From Diogma glabrata (Eukaryota > Arthropoda > Insecta > Diptera > Cylindrotomidae), in NCBI GenBank assembly GCA_963693315.1, contig OY856187.1:48706201-48770200 (forward strand): 64,000 bases of DNA, read 5' to 3'. Shown piece after piece: positions 33,056 to 45,266 of this stretch. The translations under genes and the position numbers were made by a program. Each line of letters opens with the position of its first letter. Position 1 is the first letter of the stretch. The notes under the pieces are model-generated. The model made no database searches, was not told where the DNA came from, and saw only the letters and a list, made by a program, of their open reading frames with translations.

Positions 33056-35061
33056 AAATCCATCCATCCATCCAGATGAAGGATGAAAGTATGATGATAT
33101 AGTTTTAAGCCTGCAATATTTTAACCCAAGCATAAGTCTAAAAGAATTTTTCCTCTTACAATTGCTCCCAGAAGCCGAATTCTCTGAAGAATTGTTGATC
33201 TTTGAAACCGGTTGTTCCAGATGAAGAATAGAAACTTATTCCTACTGATGTCCCAACATTGGATTAGGTGATATTGTATATGCTTTGTTGCTTCTATTCG
33301 ATTTTCTAAACGATTAAATACGATAAAATACGATAGGGAAAGGGATTTCACTATCCACTAACTGCGATTGGTCTGGGAGTTTACACTCAAACTCTCAGGA
33401 TCAATAAAATCAATGATACAAACAAAATTAAATTGGATTAATCTAGGAGGATATTGCATGATGTCAGGAAACTGATGTCTTTAAGCTATATTAAAAAAAA
33501 CGAAATGGCGTGGAGTCTCCAAAACATCTGTTTATTTTAAACTTCAAAACTCTTTATACATAAGTAGATGTACCAGTTTATTGTTAATTTTAGCAGATAA
33601 ATATGAGGACCGATAAGAATTATACAATAGTTTTATGAGCTCATGGTATCGTAACGAATGTTTAGTCGTTCTGTATATAAAACTCATTCGAGAACAACAA
33701 TATTTTTAAAAAGTTCAGAATTCCTATTATTACATATAAGCCTTCTTTTACTTAATCAAAATCATTACATTTATTTGAGTTTAAGCAAGCTTATTCATAT
33801 TTATTCCCAAAAAATTTTCATATCCGCTCATGAAAATAAAAATATGAACACTTAAACGAGCTTTTTTACACTTTTATGATTTTAGATTTTTTTTTAAATT
33901 TTATGTTTTTTCACTTCATATTACAATTTAACATAGAAATATGCTATCACATATTTCATGTTGTATCGGTTGGATTATAATTTTTTTTTTGCTTTTCTTA
34001 TTCCAATCCAGTTGTTGGTTTTATATTCATGGATTATTCAGTGTATGGGGTTGGTTTTATAAATTCATAAAAATAACACAATAATGATGATGACAAAATA
34101 AAAGTCATTGTCAAATGATCTGAAAAAAAAAAAATTAAATAAATTTTCATATGAAAAATGATACAGAAGAAGTTTTAAGGACGAAAACAACAACAAATTT
34201 AAAATTGTTTCTGTATCCAAATTTTTGAGGTAGGAAAATGTTTAAGTAACCATCTGGATACCTTGCACGACTAAGATAAAGCTCAATTTCCTTTAATGTG
34301 TTGTAGGTAATTTTATTTTTCCGTAACTTGATATGTGTACTGTGGGTGATGATGTTTTTTTTTAAAGTTAGAACATTATTTTCTAAATGTATTTTGAGAT
34401 AATTTTTTTATTTGATCAACACTAAAAATATAGAAAGACATGATAAAGATGAATTGGGAATTGTTTTTACTAACCCTGGCTGAAACCGTGTATGTTTAAG
34501 TTACAGGATTTATTTATAGATATCGTTTGCTAGGAATGCTTTCTCTTTATATATTCTTTTAACCGTAATGTAATGAAATGTGATTAGTTTTAAGGAAATA
34601 TTTTACCCGTAATCATTATAAATGCCATTAAGCCAAATTTTTCATGAGAGGGTTAAACAAACAACGTCAATTTTAATAAAAAAATTTCTATTCATCAACA
34701 GAAAAAGTTATGGTTTCGTGACCCAAATATTCTAAAATAATATTAAAACCAGGAACTTAAAAGTTAAAAACTCACAAGTCATAAACCATAAACTATGAAT
34801 ATGTTTTATAATTTTCTAAAGTTAGTGATGGAAAGCTCCCATGACGGAAATAAAATAAAATTAACACAAATGCAATTTTGTGCATCCGTTCTCATTAAAA
34901 ATCTTTATTACCGTATTTCATGATGGTGCTTTTGAAATCTAGATCAGTCAACAATGGAATAATATATATCTACACATATTTAGATTTATGGTGAGAGACA
35001 AATGGGATTTGAAAGTTGAAACAAATGGAATTTTGTAGATTAATACGTTTTGTCACTGTGA

Positions 35062-35132
35062 GTTGATTATATTATATTAATTACTTTAGTACAGTTGTGT
35101 TGATTATATTAATTACTTTAGTACAGTTGTGT
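35062..35132 (+). repeat. ~35-bp tandem duplication
   Basis: TTGATTATATT...AATTACTTTAGTACAGTTGTG occurs twice in direct succession. Confidence 0.75.
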
Positions 35133-35304
35133 CTTATAACCTAATAAAAATTGCGAGTGAAGTTTACGATAGCTAAGGATATGAGCTATTAGTTTTTATT
35201 TAATAAGTTGAATATGTATAACAAACAAAATATTAAATTTTCATTATTTACACTTTTGAATATTCGAAGATTTTATGTGACATGAAACGAGAAAAGGTGG
35301 AAGT

Positions 35305-35345
35305 TGGTACTGCAGGTAGTTCTCACGAGGCAGGTTTTGAATCCT
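35305..35345 (+). other. tRNA-like remnant (weak A and B boxes)
   Basis: TGGTACTGCAGG resembles a Pol III A box (TRGYNNARNNGG) with one mismatch. GGTTTTGAATCC resembles a B box (GGTTCGAATCC) with an extra base. Spacing is shorter than in a real tRNA, so this would be a decayed SINE head, not a tRNA gene. Confidence 0.3.
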
Positions 35346-35536
35346 CTTTCTATTCTAATAAAAAAATCTGCCATTCGTTAAAGAGTTAAAAAATTTATCT
35401 TTAATAACTACTGTTAAAGGTAAGGGTCAATATATATTACTTAACATGCACTATGTATTTTATGTTGTTTAATTCGTCTTGATAATTTGTTGTGCTCACG
35501 AATTCTGCCAGGTGACGTTTGTGGAGTTGATGTGGG

Positions 35537-35600
35537 TTGTCGGGAAGTCGGGACTTGACAGGTCAGACAGTTAAACCGACTGCGTTACCAGCAAAGGCCG
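35537..35600 (-). other. tRNA-derived SINE-like head
   Basis: On the minus strand, TAACGCAGTCGGTTTAAC resembles an A box (ACGCAGTCGG). After GTCTGACC comes TGTCAAGTCCCGA, resembling a B box (GTTCAAGTCCC) with a small deletion. It is GC-richer than its surroundings. No complete cloverleaf can be drawn, so I read it as a SINE remnant. Confidence 0.4.
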
Positions 35601-36835
35601 GCATCTTGATAACTCACCCTATATTCCTCATTCTCCAACTATAATATTACCTGCTTCGCGTTACATATGTTTTGTTCGACATGTATCTAAAATAATCAGT
35701 TGCAAATGTGATGAATCTTTTATTGTCCAGCGTGTAATTTTCCTAAACTCATTTCATTGTGTTTATGTTTTGTTTTCATTTTAAGGTATATAACCTGGTA
35801 TACAATACTGTTTCAATTTTTTTTCTCCAAACGAAAATAAAAAAATAAGGAAATGATGACGCACTTAGCATTTTATAAACAAAATATATCGTATTGAACG
35901 TAATCAAATACATAACTTTCCTTTGTAAAGTTTTTTTTATATACTTAAATGAGGAAAAAGATGAAACAGAGATAGTAAATCTTTCCTTTTGCAAATGTTT
36001 TTTTGTAAAAAAAAACCTGTTGTACGTTTCGACGATAAACGAATAAAAGAGACATAATAACAATGAATCAACTTTTGTCTTTTTTTAGTCATAAAATAGA
36101 AATAATATTTATACTAGAATTTATGTTGGATTTTAGTTCAGTTGGTTTTGATGATTAGAATCGATAAAATTAATTTAAAAAGATCAGTTCGTTTCTTTGA
36201 TCTTTTTGAGAAAAACATTTATATTGCCGAAAAGTTTATTAAAAGTTCAGTGCGCGTGGAAATTTACAAGAGATTACTTGTTAATTCGGGATTTAAACAA
36301 TATAAAATTGAAACTTTAATTCGATAATTCCGTGTCGGTTAAGCTACTTTTTTTTAAAGTTTGTTATTGCTCACGAGCATTAAAATCACAAAAAAAAACT
36401 ATAGATCCGTAAATGTTTCGCTCAAGGTAACTGATGCGATTAAGCAGTAAAGTTTTGAAAATGTTAGTACTTTTTACGGTTAAGTGAATAATCTAAACAA
36501 TTGTATTCTTACTACAAGAAAATTAATTATATTACTAATAAGAAAATTAAAGAAACATTTTGGTGACTACGCAAAAATAAATATGTAAATGAACTTAAAA
36601 ATATATTGAAATGAAATCTTTTTCTTTTGAATTGTGCATCACATACGCGATAGTGGTCGTTATTGTCGTTATATATCACTGATTATTACGGCGTGATTAC
36701 AAGGCCTCAATTTAAGTTGAGGGCGTTGTCAAAATACATATATATTGAGATACGTGAGATTTGGGAAAAGACTACTGTACTAGAAGAAGCACTATCAGCG
36801 ACCTAATTTTATGATAGTAAGGTATAACTATCAAT

Positions 36836-37363
36836 TTTTGGAATGTTTTTAGAATTTAAAAAAAAAAATTTTTTAATTTTATATATATTTTTAGAATTTT
36901 GAAAAAAGTTTCAATTTTGGAATTTTTAAGAATTTTTGGAATATTATTAGAATTTAGAAAAAGTTTAAATATTTGATTTTATTCTAATTTTTGGAATATT
37001 TGGAATTTTGAAAAAAGATTCAATTTTTGATTTTGTATAATTTTTGCAATATTTTCAGAATTTTTGAAAAAAGTTTAATACTAATATTTGGTTTTGTAAT
37101 AATTTTTGAAATATTTTTAGGATTTTGGAAAAAGTTTGATTTTATTTATTTTTTACAATATTATTGGAATTTTGAAAGAAATATGAATTTGTGATTTTGT
37201 AATATTTTTTCGAAACACTAAATGGAGAGGTTTTTGAGTAGTTTGCTGAGTGTAACTAAAAACCATGTCCGCATATAAGTTTTTTGCCGAAAACTATATC
37301 AAAATCCTTAACCCAGACCGAAGTCTTGATATCTCAGAGCTGTGAGATTTCAGCCCCTCCATA
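36836..37363 (-). mobile_element. TATGGAGGGG family, copy B (deleted, one end)
   Basis: Read on the minus strand from 37363, this copy has the full ~110-bp end (TATGGAGGGGCTGAAATCTC onward). It then jumps to sequence equivalent to about 2703 in copy A (ACACTCAGCAAACT, CTCCATTTAG) and runs into the TTCCAAAAATTATT-type interior. Relative to copy A, about 130 bp are missing and the other terminal repeat is absent. Confidence 0.75.
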
Positions 37364-37369
37364 TTTTTC

Positions 37370-37830
37370 GTTTTTAGGTTTCCGTTTTTTATACGGAACA
37401 CTGTTGGTTTTTTCACATTATATCGATTATCTCGTAAACTATAAATGCTATGGATTTGAAAGTTGAGGTGCGTATAAAACTAATCTGTCTACATAAGATG
37501 ACAGATACTAATAAAACTAAAGTGGTTTTCGTTTGGTTTACAGGGGTACGATGTGAGACCTTTGAGAAAATACATTTTTTCATAGATTCAAGTAAAGTAT
37601 TATATGAAAGGCTTCATTTCAGTATTCCTGAAAAATTTATTTTGGAATTTTACACCTCAACTTTTTTTTGTATAATTTTGAATAATGACGTTTTCTTCAT
37701 GTTTTCTTACCTCCTCGATTAGCTCCGAACCTAACTGATCGAAAATCTTCAAATGTGTTTGGAATGATAGAAAAATTTGTAAGTTCTTAATAAAAAAATA
37801 TGTAAAAGTGTTATATACTCATAATTATAT
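37370..37830. other. AT-rich sequence, no supported gene
   Basis: An open stretch of about 90 codons at 37450-37722 has no recognised domain. No repeat partner was identified. Confidence 0.4.
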
Positions 37831-37834
37831 TTAT

Positions 37835-38545
37835 TAAGGGGCTGGATATGAGAAGGGTTAAAAACACTATTTAAAATGTGGTTAAGTGGTGTGTCTTTTG
37901 AAAGAACATCTAATTTAAAAATCATTACAATTTTTTTTATAATTTTGCTGTGCACAGTTTTTGAGTTATGGACAAAAAAGTGCAAAATTCAGACTTTCCC
38001 TCCCCCCCTACGTTCCGACACTGATTAACAGAAAAATTTGTAAAAATTCACAGAGTTAGCAAATTTGGTAAATTTTGTATGAAAAATTTAGCTAAGTCTC
38101 AAATAATTATATTATATTCCTGTGTGTTTAGGGGAGCGGGGTAGAAAGGGTAAAAAAACCTTTTTTTGACCCAAGCGAGTGGGGGTGTGGGGTGTATTTT
38201 GAAAGAGCAAAGAGCAGTTTTTGAGTTATTGTCAAAAAAGTGCAAAAATTCAGATCGTCTACCCCCCCCCCCTCGTTTTGACATTGATTGACAGAAAAAT
38301 TCGAAAAAAATTTACAGAGCTAGGAAGTTTGGTAAATTTTGAATGAAAATTATAGCGAAGTCTCAAATAATTATATTTCTGTGTGTTTAAGGGATGGATG
38401 TGAGGAGAGTTAAAAAACCATTTTTGACCCAAATGAGTGGGGTGTCATATGAATGAGCACTTAATTTAAGAAACATTAGAATTTTTCTTTTATTTTGCAA
38501 TGCACAGTTTTTGTTTTATTGTAAAAAAAAATGTTTTTAGTATGT
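37835..38545 (+). repeat. ~260-290-bp tandem repeat, 2.5-3 copies
   Basis: Units start near 37838, 38129 and 38388 with GGGGCTGG/GGGGAGCGGGG/GGGATGGATGTGAG. Each continues to TGCACAGTTTTTGAGTTAT, AAAAAAGTGCAAAA and a C-rich patch (CCCCCCC) at about 38000, 38262 and 38555. CTCAAATAATTATATT joins the units. Units differ by many substitutions. Confidence 0.75.
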
Positions 38546-38900
38546 AGCCTCTCCACCCCCCAAAATTTCGACACTTGATTGACAGAAAATATAATCAAAT
38601 TTAAACCATTTACAAGCTTGTGTAATTGAATCATTCTTGAGTTACCATAAACATTTATGCATCAGATTTAACCTAAAGTAACATTTTTTGAGTCATTTTT
38701 GATCAATGTAGATTTGCTTTGTAATTTACTATTGACATTTACGATTTAACATTTATTTTGCTATGCGTCTATGGTCTGGAAATATAAAGACATTACAACA
38801 CAACTGTTTGTCAATAATTTTTGATATTGTGTTCTTTTACATTCACGGAGCCCTTGGGGAGTGAATTTTATTCGCACTTGTCTGACTTTTTTTATATGAT
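38450..38900 (+). repeat. Dispersed repeat, related to 770-1110 and 5398-5460
   Basis: 38450-38790 matches 770-1110 in order and orientation. 38830-38895 matches the short segment adjoining the truncated gag at 5398. The two segments are neighbours here but lie 4 kb apart at the left end, where a 1.45-kb element and the gag copy intervene. Confidence 0.65.
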
Positions 38901-39324
38901 TAGATTTTAGTTTTTAACATCATAACTATCGTCGCTCAAAAAAGTATATACACCTCGGGATAGAGTCTATCATCTCCCTCAGTGATATGTAGCTTTCAGG
39001 TTTCGCCGTCGAAAAAACACAGCTCGGAAGAAAAACATACACTTTCTCCCTTGGTGTTAGTTTATTATACTATTTTATATAAACAAAAAAATCATTATAT
39101 TTTGGGCCAAAACATGTTCAAGCATTTCGAATTTTGGGTCCGAAATAAAATGAATATTTTTTTTAGTTTAATTTTGAGTTTAAAAAATAGTATATTAATT
39201 AGCAGCTAAAGTGCTACTTTTTATGTTGATTCTCAGATAATATAATAATAATAATATTCGGGTACTACAAAAATAACTTAAAAATTGCCATTTTATTATT
39301 GATCTGTATATTCAAGATTTACAT

Positions 39325-39800
39325 TCATACGGTGCAATATCTTTTGCGATCTTGTTGGCTGCGAAAACAATATAAAAATCTCATACAACCGCTATTTCTC
39401 ATTTTTTTGAGCCGCCATTTTGTAAAACTTAAAGGTCATATCATACGGAATTTGAAATAACGTTTCTAATTATCAACATTTAAAGCTCAAAAATGCATAA
39501 TTTATATCTTAAATTTTTGTTGCCAACAAAACAAGACATAAATCTCGCGGATAAATGAGGATTTTCATTTTCCATATTTTAGAGCCGCCATTTTGAAAAA
39601 AACTTAAACACTATACAGCATTTAAAAGTCCATATAATCACTTACATTTAAAGCCCAAAAATGCATCTTTTTATATCTTAAATTTGTGTTGGCAGTGAAA
39701 GCATGACAAGCATATCGCAAAATCGCCATTTTTCAGATTTTCGAACCGCCATTTTGAAATCTTAAGTTTGTGTTGGCAGCCAAATTGCTGCACGGGTAGT
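39325..39800 (+). repeat. ~165-172-bp tandem repeat, about 2.8 copies
   Basis: GAGCCGCCATTTTG (once GAACCGCCATTTTG) occurs near 39411, 39582 and 39745. Between them are ACATTTAAAGC, AAAAATGCAT and TATATCTTAAATTT. No coding potential is seen. Confidence 0.7.
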
Positions 39801-42800
39801 TCTAATATATAGATCAAAGCAGTGGCCATTTTGAAATTTTTATATTGCTTCACGGCATTCGATAGCTCTCAACACAAACAATTTAACCCTTAGAACGTTT
39901 TTTTCATGTCTTTAAATTGAGACATAAAAAGTCTGCAGCAGTGTTTCAATTGACGTGGAACGCCTCATATATAAATTTAAAATTTAGCTTTATTTCGGTT
40001 TCCAAATTTACAGCTGTTGTGTTTTCACTGTTTAGTAATTCTTATAGGAACATAAAAATGATACCGATATTCCCACATATGTTTTACAATTTTTTCCTAA
40101 TCTTTCATCGAATTTTTACCCAATTTGTTGTTGGTTTTTAATTTTATATAACAAAACAACCATAAACACAAACCATATGCTCCCAATGTGCATGTGCATA
40201 CATATTTTAATTTAACAGTTTTTAGTTTTTATTATCTATCTGGGTTGTAACTTTTCTGCAATATGTTCATTAAAATTGAAATTTTTTTATTCGGAAAATT
40301 CAGTTATGTTTTCCATTTAGTTCTCCTTTTATTTTAATATTTTACAAAAATTTGTTTCAAATTAATTTTATTTGAATTTTCAATTATATTAGGATTTGAG
40401 TTTGAATTTTTTTTAATTTTATGTTTTGTTTATTAAAAATGTATATATACGAATTAATTGGAAATAGATAATTGAATTAGAACACATAAGAAATATATTT
40501 AGCAGAATATTGATGAAAATTTTAAGGTTAATCAGATTATCTAAAACATAATTTAATAATGTTATTATTGCAATTCTATTGGATACAACTACAATTTCGT
40601 ATCGAATTAAGATTGATTCATTTGACCTTTCAAATTCATTTTGAAATTGTTGGCAAAATTGTATTTTTTATGTTATCTGTACGATTGAAAACAATCAATC
40701 AAAACTATATAGAAAAGATTTATTAATACTAAAACCAATTCGTTAAATGGATGACGAATGAGAAAATATTAATTGTATTCTTAGTTTTATAACATCATAT
40801 AATTGCCAAAATAAATCAATCATCGAACTTTTATTGAGTTCAAACTTTATGCATGACTTGTATATCTTTTGTTCATGGTGCAAAAAATACAAAGTATATT
40901 TTTATACGTTACAATAACCAATTTATTTGTTCCCATAAAGTCATTAGATGTTATAATTAAAAATCCCTGAAACCTTTTAGCTAAAGCAACGAAAACAAGC
41001 TTTCAAATTAAAATTGATTTGTGAACCGGAAAAAACGAATTTAGGAGGTGAGTTGATCATGAAATCCGTTTACTCAGCATTGTTTAAGCTTCGTGCAGTA
41101 AACATTCAAATGCTGTTTTGCTTTTGAATCTCCACCTCTAAAAATACAAAAAATTTGTATCGATTTGAGATCATCTCAGCGCTTGTGAGCAATTGAGGCA
41201 ATTAGCAAGATGTATTTTCTCAAATAATGGAACGATTCCCTATTTGCATATGTTGCGCAAATTTTTAGAATGATAAGTCTATCACAAAAATTTAAAATTT
41301 GAATTTAAAAGCAGGAAAAAATTTGATTTTTTTTCATGATAAATGGCTGCGTTTATACTGTTTTTAGTACAGAAAAATCATGATTCTCACAAATCTGTAC
41401 CGCATACTAGGAATAATGCAAATAAAATGCGATGTGCGAAGGTATGAAAACGCCACAATGAACCAGAAAAAACAGATAATATTATCCTAAACAACAGTAG
41501 CATCTCTTTACTGTTAAGACATTAAATGTTTTCATAAAATGTTAATTAGCTAATTAGAAACCATCTTTCGACAGTTGTTAGCAGAGCAATCAGGAAAAGT
41601 TTACTTGCTCGAAAAATTTTATTAATTTGATAAACACTTTCCTCGACAACCAGAACCAGTACACTAAAACAGACCTTTCACTTATTGAAAAAATTTAAAT
41701 GTATAACCCTTTTCCATAATGTAAAAGTTTTACACTTTAAAAGTTATCATACTCACCCTGTAACTATATCAAACTCTCATATAAAACAATAACAATAAAA
41801 AAAGGATATCACTAGAAAATAGAGAAACGCAAATCTAAAAAAAAATAGGAAGAAAACAAAATATAAAATCTAATAAAATAAAATTACATACTTAAAAAAT
41901 AGTATATTTTCCTACAAACGCTGCTTTTTCGTGAGTGAAAATTTGTTCACGAGACGCGTTAGCGTCGAGTGGTTGAATTTCGTGAACGTTTTTATCTCGC
42001 GTAGGAATTTTTTCTATGACGGTATGACGGTATATATACCGTGACGGTATATATATAATCGGTATTTGTTATAAATTATAAAATTAGAAATCGACAAAAT
42101 AACAATTAAAAATCATATTCTATTTTTTCATGGTTGCTTTGTTTTAAAAACTTTGTAAAACTAAATGAAGATACCATAGCAACTACAATTTGTTATTCTT
42201 TTTACACTAGTGGAAAAGAACTTATTTTCACAGGGGATTAAGCGTGATGAAAATAGACTTTTCATATGCTATCATAGAAAAAAAAAATTTAAATATAAAA
42301 TGGATGAGCAAAGATGATGATGGATGGTTGATATAGAAGAAAAATTGTTGCAATAAAATACAAGAAAAATTTCTTATTTTCTTTTTCTCTATCCATAATT
42401 TGATTCAATTTTCATTGTTTGTTCTTTTCATGTGTTTTCTGTAGCTTTTCATAATTTTTCAGAAAAAATATAATTTTATATAATTTGTCTGTTGGGTTTT
42501 ATAACAATTTTCTTTTTCGTTTCTGTATATTATTATTATTTTTATTATTATTAGTAGTAGTGTTATTTGTTCGTCCCAAATATCTTTTGAATTATACAAA
42601 TTCAACTGGTTTTTATGGTCAATTCTTGGTTTACTATTCTAGATGTAACTTGGATAAAAATTTCATTCTTATTATATAATAGAAGCGCAAAATAATACGA
42701 TTAGGTATGTATTTTGAAAGGGAAAAAATTAGGTTTACTGTGACCGTAATGCAGCTGCTTATTTTATATCAACAAATAATTGGTGTGAGATGAAGAGTAA

Positions 42801-43095
42801 TTTTCATTGGAATTATGATGAAACTTAGGAGAAAGTGGTCAATATATGAAGTTATTTAAAGATTGAATAAAATTTTCTGATCGGAAAAAATTTTATTTTG
42901 AAACTTTATTTGACTGCTGAGGGCATACTCTATTTATTACCAGCAACTATGGTTCTTTTTCTAAGAAAGTTGAGCTCCGGATGCTTCAGTTAATTTAAAA
43001 ACTGTAAGAGCTTCAAGTATCGGTGTCTCGCTTCGTCAAACCATTGACCACAAAAAGTATCTGACCACATATAAAAAATAAAAATTGAGCTTAAG
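39800..43095. other. Gene-poor AT-rich stretch
   Basis: No convincing gene or retroelement. A palindromic segment at 41908-42060 is listed separately. A TTATTATTATTATTAG microsatellite lies near 42528. Confidence 0.45.
41908..42060. repeat. Nested palindrome and ACGGTATATA repeat
   Basis: GACGCGTTAGCGTC (41953-41966) is a GC-rich dyad flanked by GTTCACGA / TCGTGAAC. Next to it TGACGGTATGACGGTATATA, then TACCGTGACGGTATATATA, forms a second short dyad. The CG-rich core is unusual for this AT-rich neighbourhood. Confidence 0.55.
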
Positions 43096-43101
43096 GTGCG
43101 C

Positions 43102-43141
43102 TTTTATTCTCCCTAATCATAATATATGATTAAGGAGAATA
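43102..43141. repeat. Hairpin, 17-bp arms
   Basis: TTATTCTCCCTAATCAT and ATGATTAAGGAGAATAA pair with one mismatch around a very short loop. It lies about 10 bp outside the left inverted repeat at 43152. Confidence 0.65.
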
Positions 43142-43151
43142 AGAGAAATCA

Positions 43152-43225
43152 GGATGCCGATTATGGGATGCGATTTAACCAAAATCGCAATCGCCTTTAA
43201 AAAATTTTGTGTACACACACAAAAT
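43152..43225 (+). repeat. Left arm of a 6.4-kb-spaced inverted repeat
   Basis: GGATGCCGATTATGGGATGC, CGATTT, AAAATCGC and AAAATTTTGTGTACACACAC recur inverted at 49460-49527. Arms are about 75 bp with several mismatches and small gaps. They enclose a Penelope-like fragment and two inverted-repeat elements. Confidence 0.65.
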
Positions 43226-43979
43226 TTTTCATAATTGTATTAGTAATTAAAGTAAAAAATAATTAAATGAAAGTAGACCAGTTTTTTGTGGATATTTTTA
43301 TTTAGGCAATAATTTTCACTGTACGCTGTCAAATAAACATTACCTTTTGAGGTGGTATTTTCATTGCTTATGTGAGAAAAGTGCATATCGAAAATTTCAT
43401 ATTAAAAGTCTTAAGATTGTCATCTTTGTCTTAAGATTTTTTTAAGGTTTTGAGCCGAAGGGTGAAAATATACTAAAACTCACATTTTGACTCACTTTTC
43501 GTTAGGCAACAATAACTTTTGAATAATTTATCATAAAGTAGACTAAATTATCTTTCCAACGATATACTGTTGACGCAAATCGGATAAAAAATGAAAGACC
43601 TGTGAATTTTTGAATTTGACTCCATTTTTGATTTTCGCGAAACTTTGTATGGTGATATCTCATGAAAAACCACTTATTAAATTTTTTCGGTCAAATTAGT
43701 TTTTTTTTCACGAGACGAATTTATTAACGCATTTTCAGACAAATCGGAAATGCTCACCTAAGATCCCCTCTCGATTTGATCTGAAATGGTCGATATGATG
43801 TTACAAATCTTGATGGTTTTGATCATTTATTGTAGTTATATAACTTTTAGGTTAAAAAAATTAAGAGACAAATTTAAAAAATTTATATATTTATTTTAAT
43901 TTATTTGTTGATTGTTTCATAACCATTTTGGAAATTGTTCAGACTCTAAATGATATCGTAGATGTAAAATATGCTCATA

Positions 43980-44490
43980 GTATGGTTATTGGTTAGTTAG
44001 AGGGAGGCTAGAGGTTAGAGGGTTAAAAGCTAGAGGTTAGAGGGTTAAAACTAAGGAGATTAATTCATTGTTTTGGTTAATGAAATAAGTGAAGTCTTAT
44101 TTAGTTTTGAAGGCATAAAAGTTTTTTACGTTAAAAATGTTTGAAGGAATGTGTTTGAAAATCTGGGATAGAAATATGGACAAATTGTACGCTAGAGTAC
44201 TTATGTAGGATACGATGGGTCTTATCGGTATTTTAGATGCGTGTATTTTGGGGAGACCGTTCGGCTGCTTACTATTATATGTTTTTAGTTCGGACGCTGA
44301 TGCATTATTTTTCATTTAGTTCTTTTATAATACTGAATTGATTTTAGTTTGTAGTGAGTTTGTTAAGTCACGTTTTAGAACTATGCGTGCTAGAATTCCT
44401 GAGTAAGAGATTTAATTATTTAATATACTCAGTTTTTGACATGGCTATTTGTGGACTCGACAGGCTTCATTTGTGGACTCGACAGGTAGA
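43980..44490. repeat. Two short tandem duplications
   Basis: GCTAGAGGTTAGAGGGTTAA is repeated near 44003 and 44029, and ATTTGTGGACTCGACAGG near 44447 and 44468. The Penelope-like fragment lies between them. Confidence 0.7.
44097..44315 (-). pseudogene. Penelope-like element reverse-transcriptase fragment
   Basis: A 72-codon minus-strand frame contains NGLPKIHASKIPIRPIVSYI followed by LAYNLSIFLSQIF and FNVKNFYAF. The PKIH...P.RPIVS.I...YNLS.FL pattern is the characteristic N-terminal RT segment of Penelope-like elements, distinct from LINE and LTR enzymes. The catalytic box is not reached and both sides lack continuation, so this is a fragment. A second Penelope-derived piece of the same strand, but a different part of the protein, is at 51046-51333. 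Confidence 0.72.
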
Positions 44491-45266
44491 ATGATCACAT
44501 TGGGATGGTTTTCAGGAAACTTATAGTTAATAATAAATATTGGTAATGAGAATCTTAGCTGTGGATTGATGGTTACAGTGGAAGATTTGGTGGTCCTTGA
44601 TAAAGATTCCTATTCTAAAATGAATGATTTATATTTTTTTTAGTTCAGTTTGCCGATATGGATTGCTTGTTCTGTGTCGGCTATAGATCAAAACATAGAA
44701 GATGAATAGAAAATAGAAAAGTAAGAATGAATAGAGAATTAAGTTTTGTGTTGAGAAATGGAATCGTTTGTTTCAACTTGTTAGATAATAAAAAAAAGAA
44801 AGGGGTCGTACTTGACTGCTTCGTTTAAACGAACGATTAAAAAGTAATTCGATAGATTTTTCAGCTTTCTGCTGATTTACTGCTAAGTGTGTTACTCTGC
44901 AATAAATTTAAAGTTTTTCTATATTAAATACATGATTTAGTTTGGCAGAATTTCACGCTATGGTAATATTTATAGATGCGATTTGTAGATGTGTTCATGA
45001 GTTTAGCATTAATCACGTTTTTAATACATCGAGTTGCCACACATTTTTGAATTGGTTTAAATTTTTTACTGTTGAAGAGAGAATAAAAACAACATTTCGT
45101 TGAAGAAAATTTTTTTGTCGCGAGTGGTTCTCTCTTTATAGTAATTTATAGTAATTTGTAATTTGGTAAAATATAGGAATTTGGTAAAATAATATCTTTT
45201 GATAATTTATTATAAAAATATAATAGGGGTTTGGATAGTTGATATTTCCCTTGTTTTTATATTTAC

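Larger units (their letters stand above)
31945..36830. other. Gene-poor AT-rich stretch
   Basis: Nearly 5 kb with no convincing coding frame. It contains a 58-bp fragment of the TATGGAGGGG family at 32998-33055, a CCAT microsatellite near 33062, a tandem duplication at 35062-35132 and two tRNA-like remnants, each listed separately. Otherwise I see nothing. Confidence 0.45.

Noticed and set aside
35776..36327. Open stretches of 95 codons (minus) and 61 codons (plus)
   Set aside because: K/F/I-rich composition, no domain, and lengths expected by chance in AT-rich DNA.
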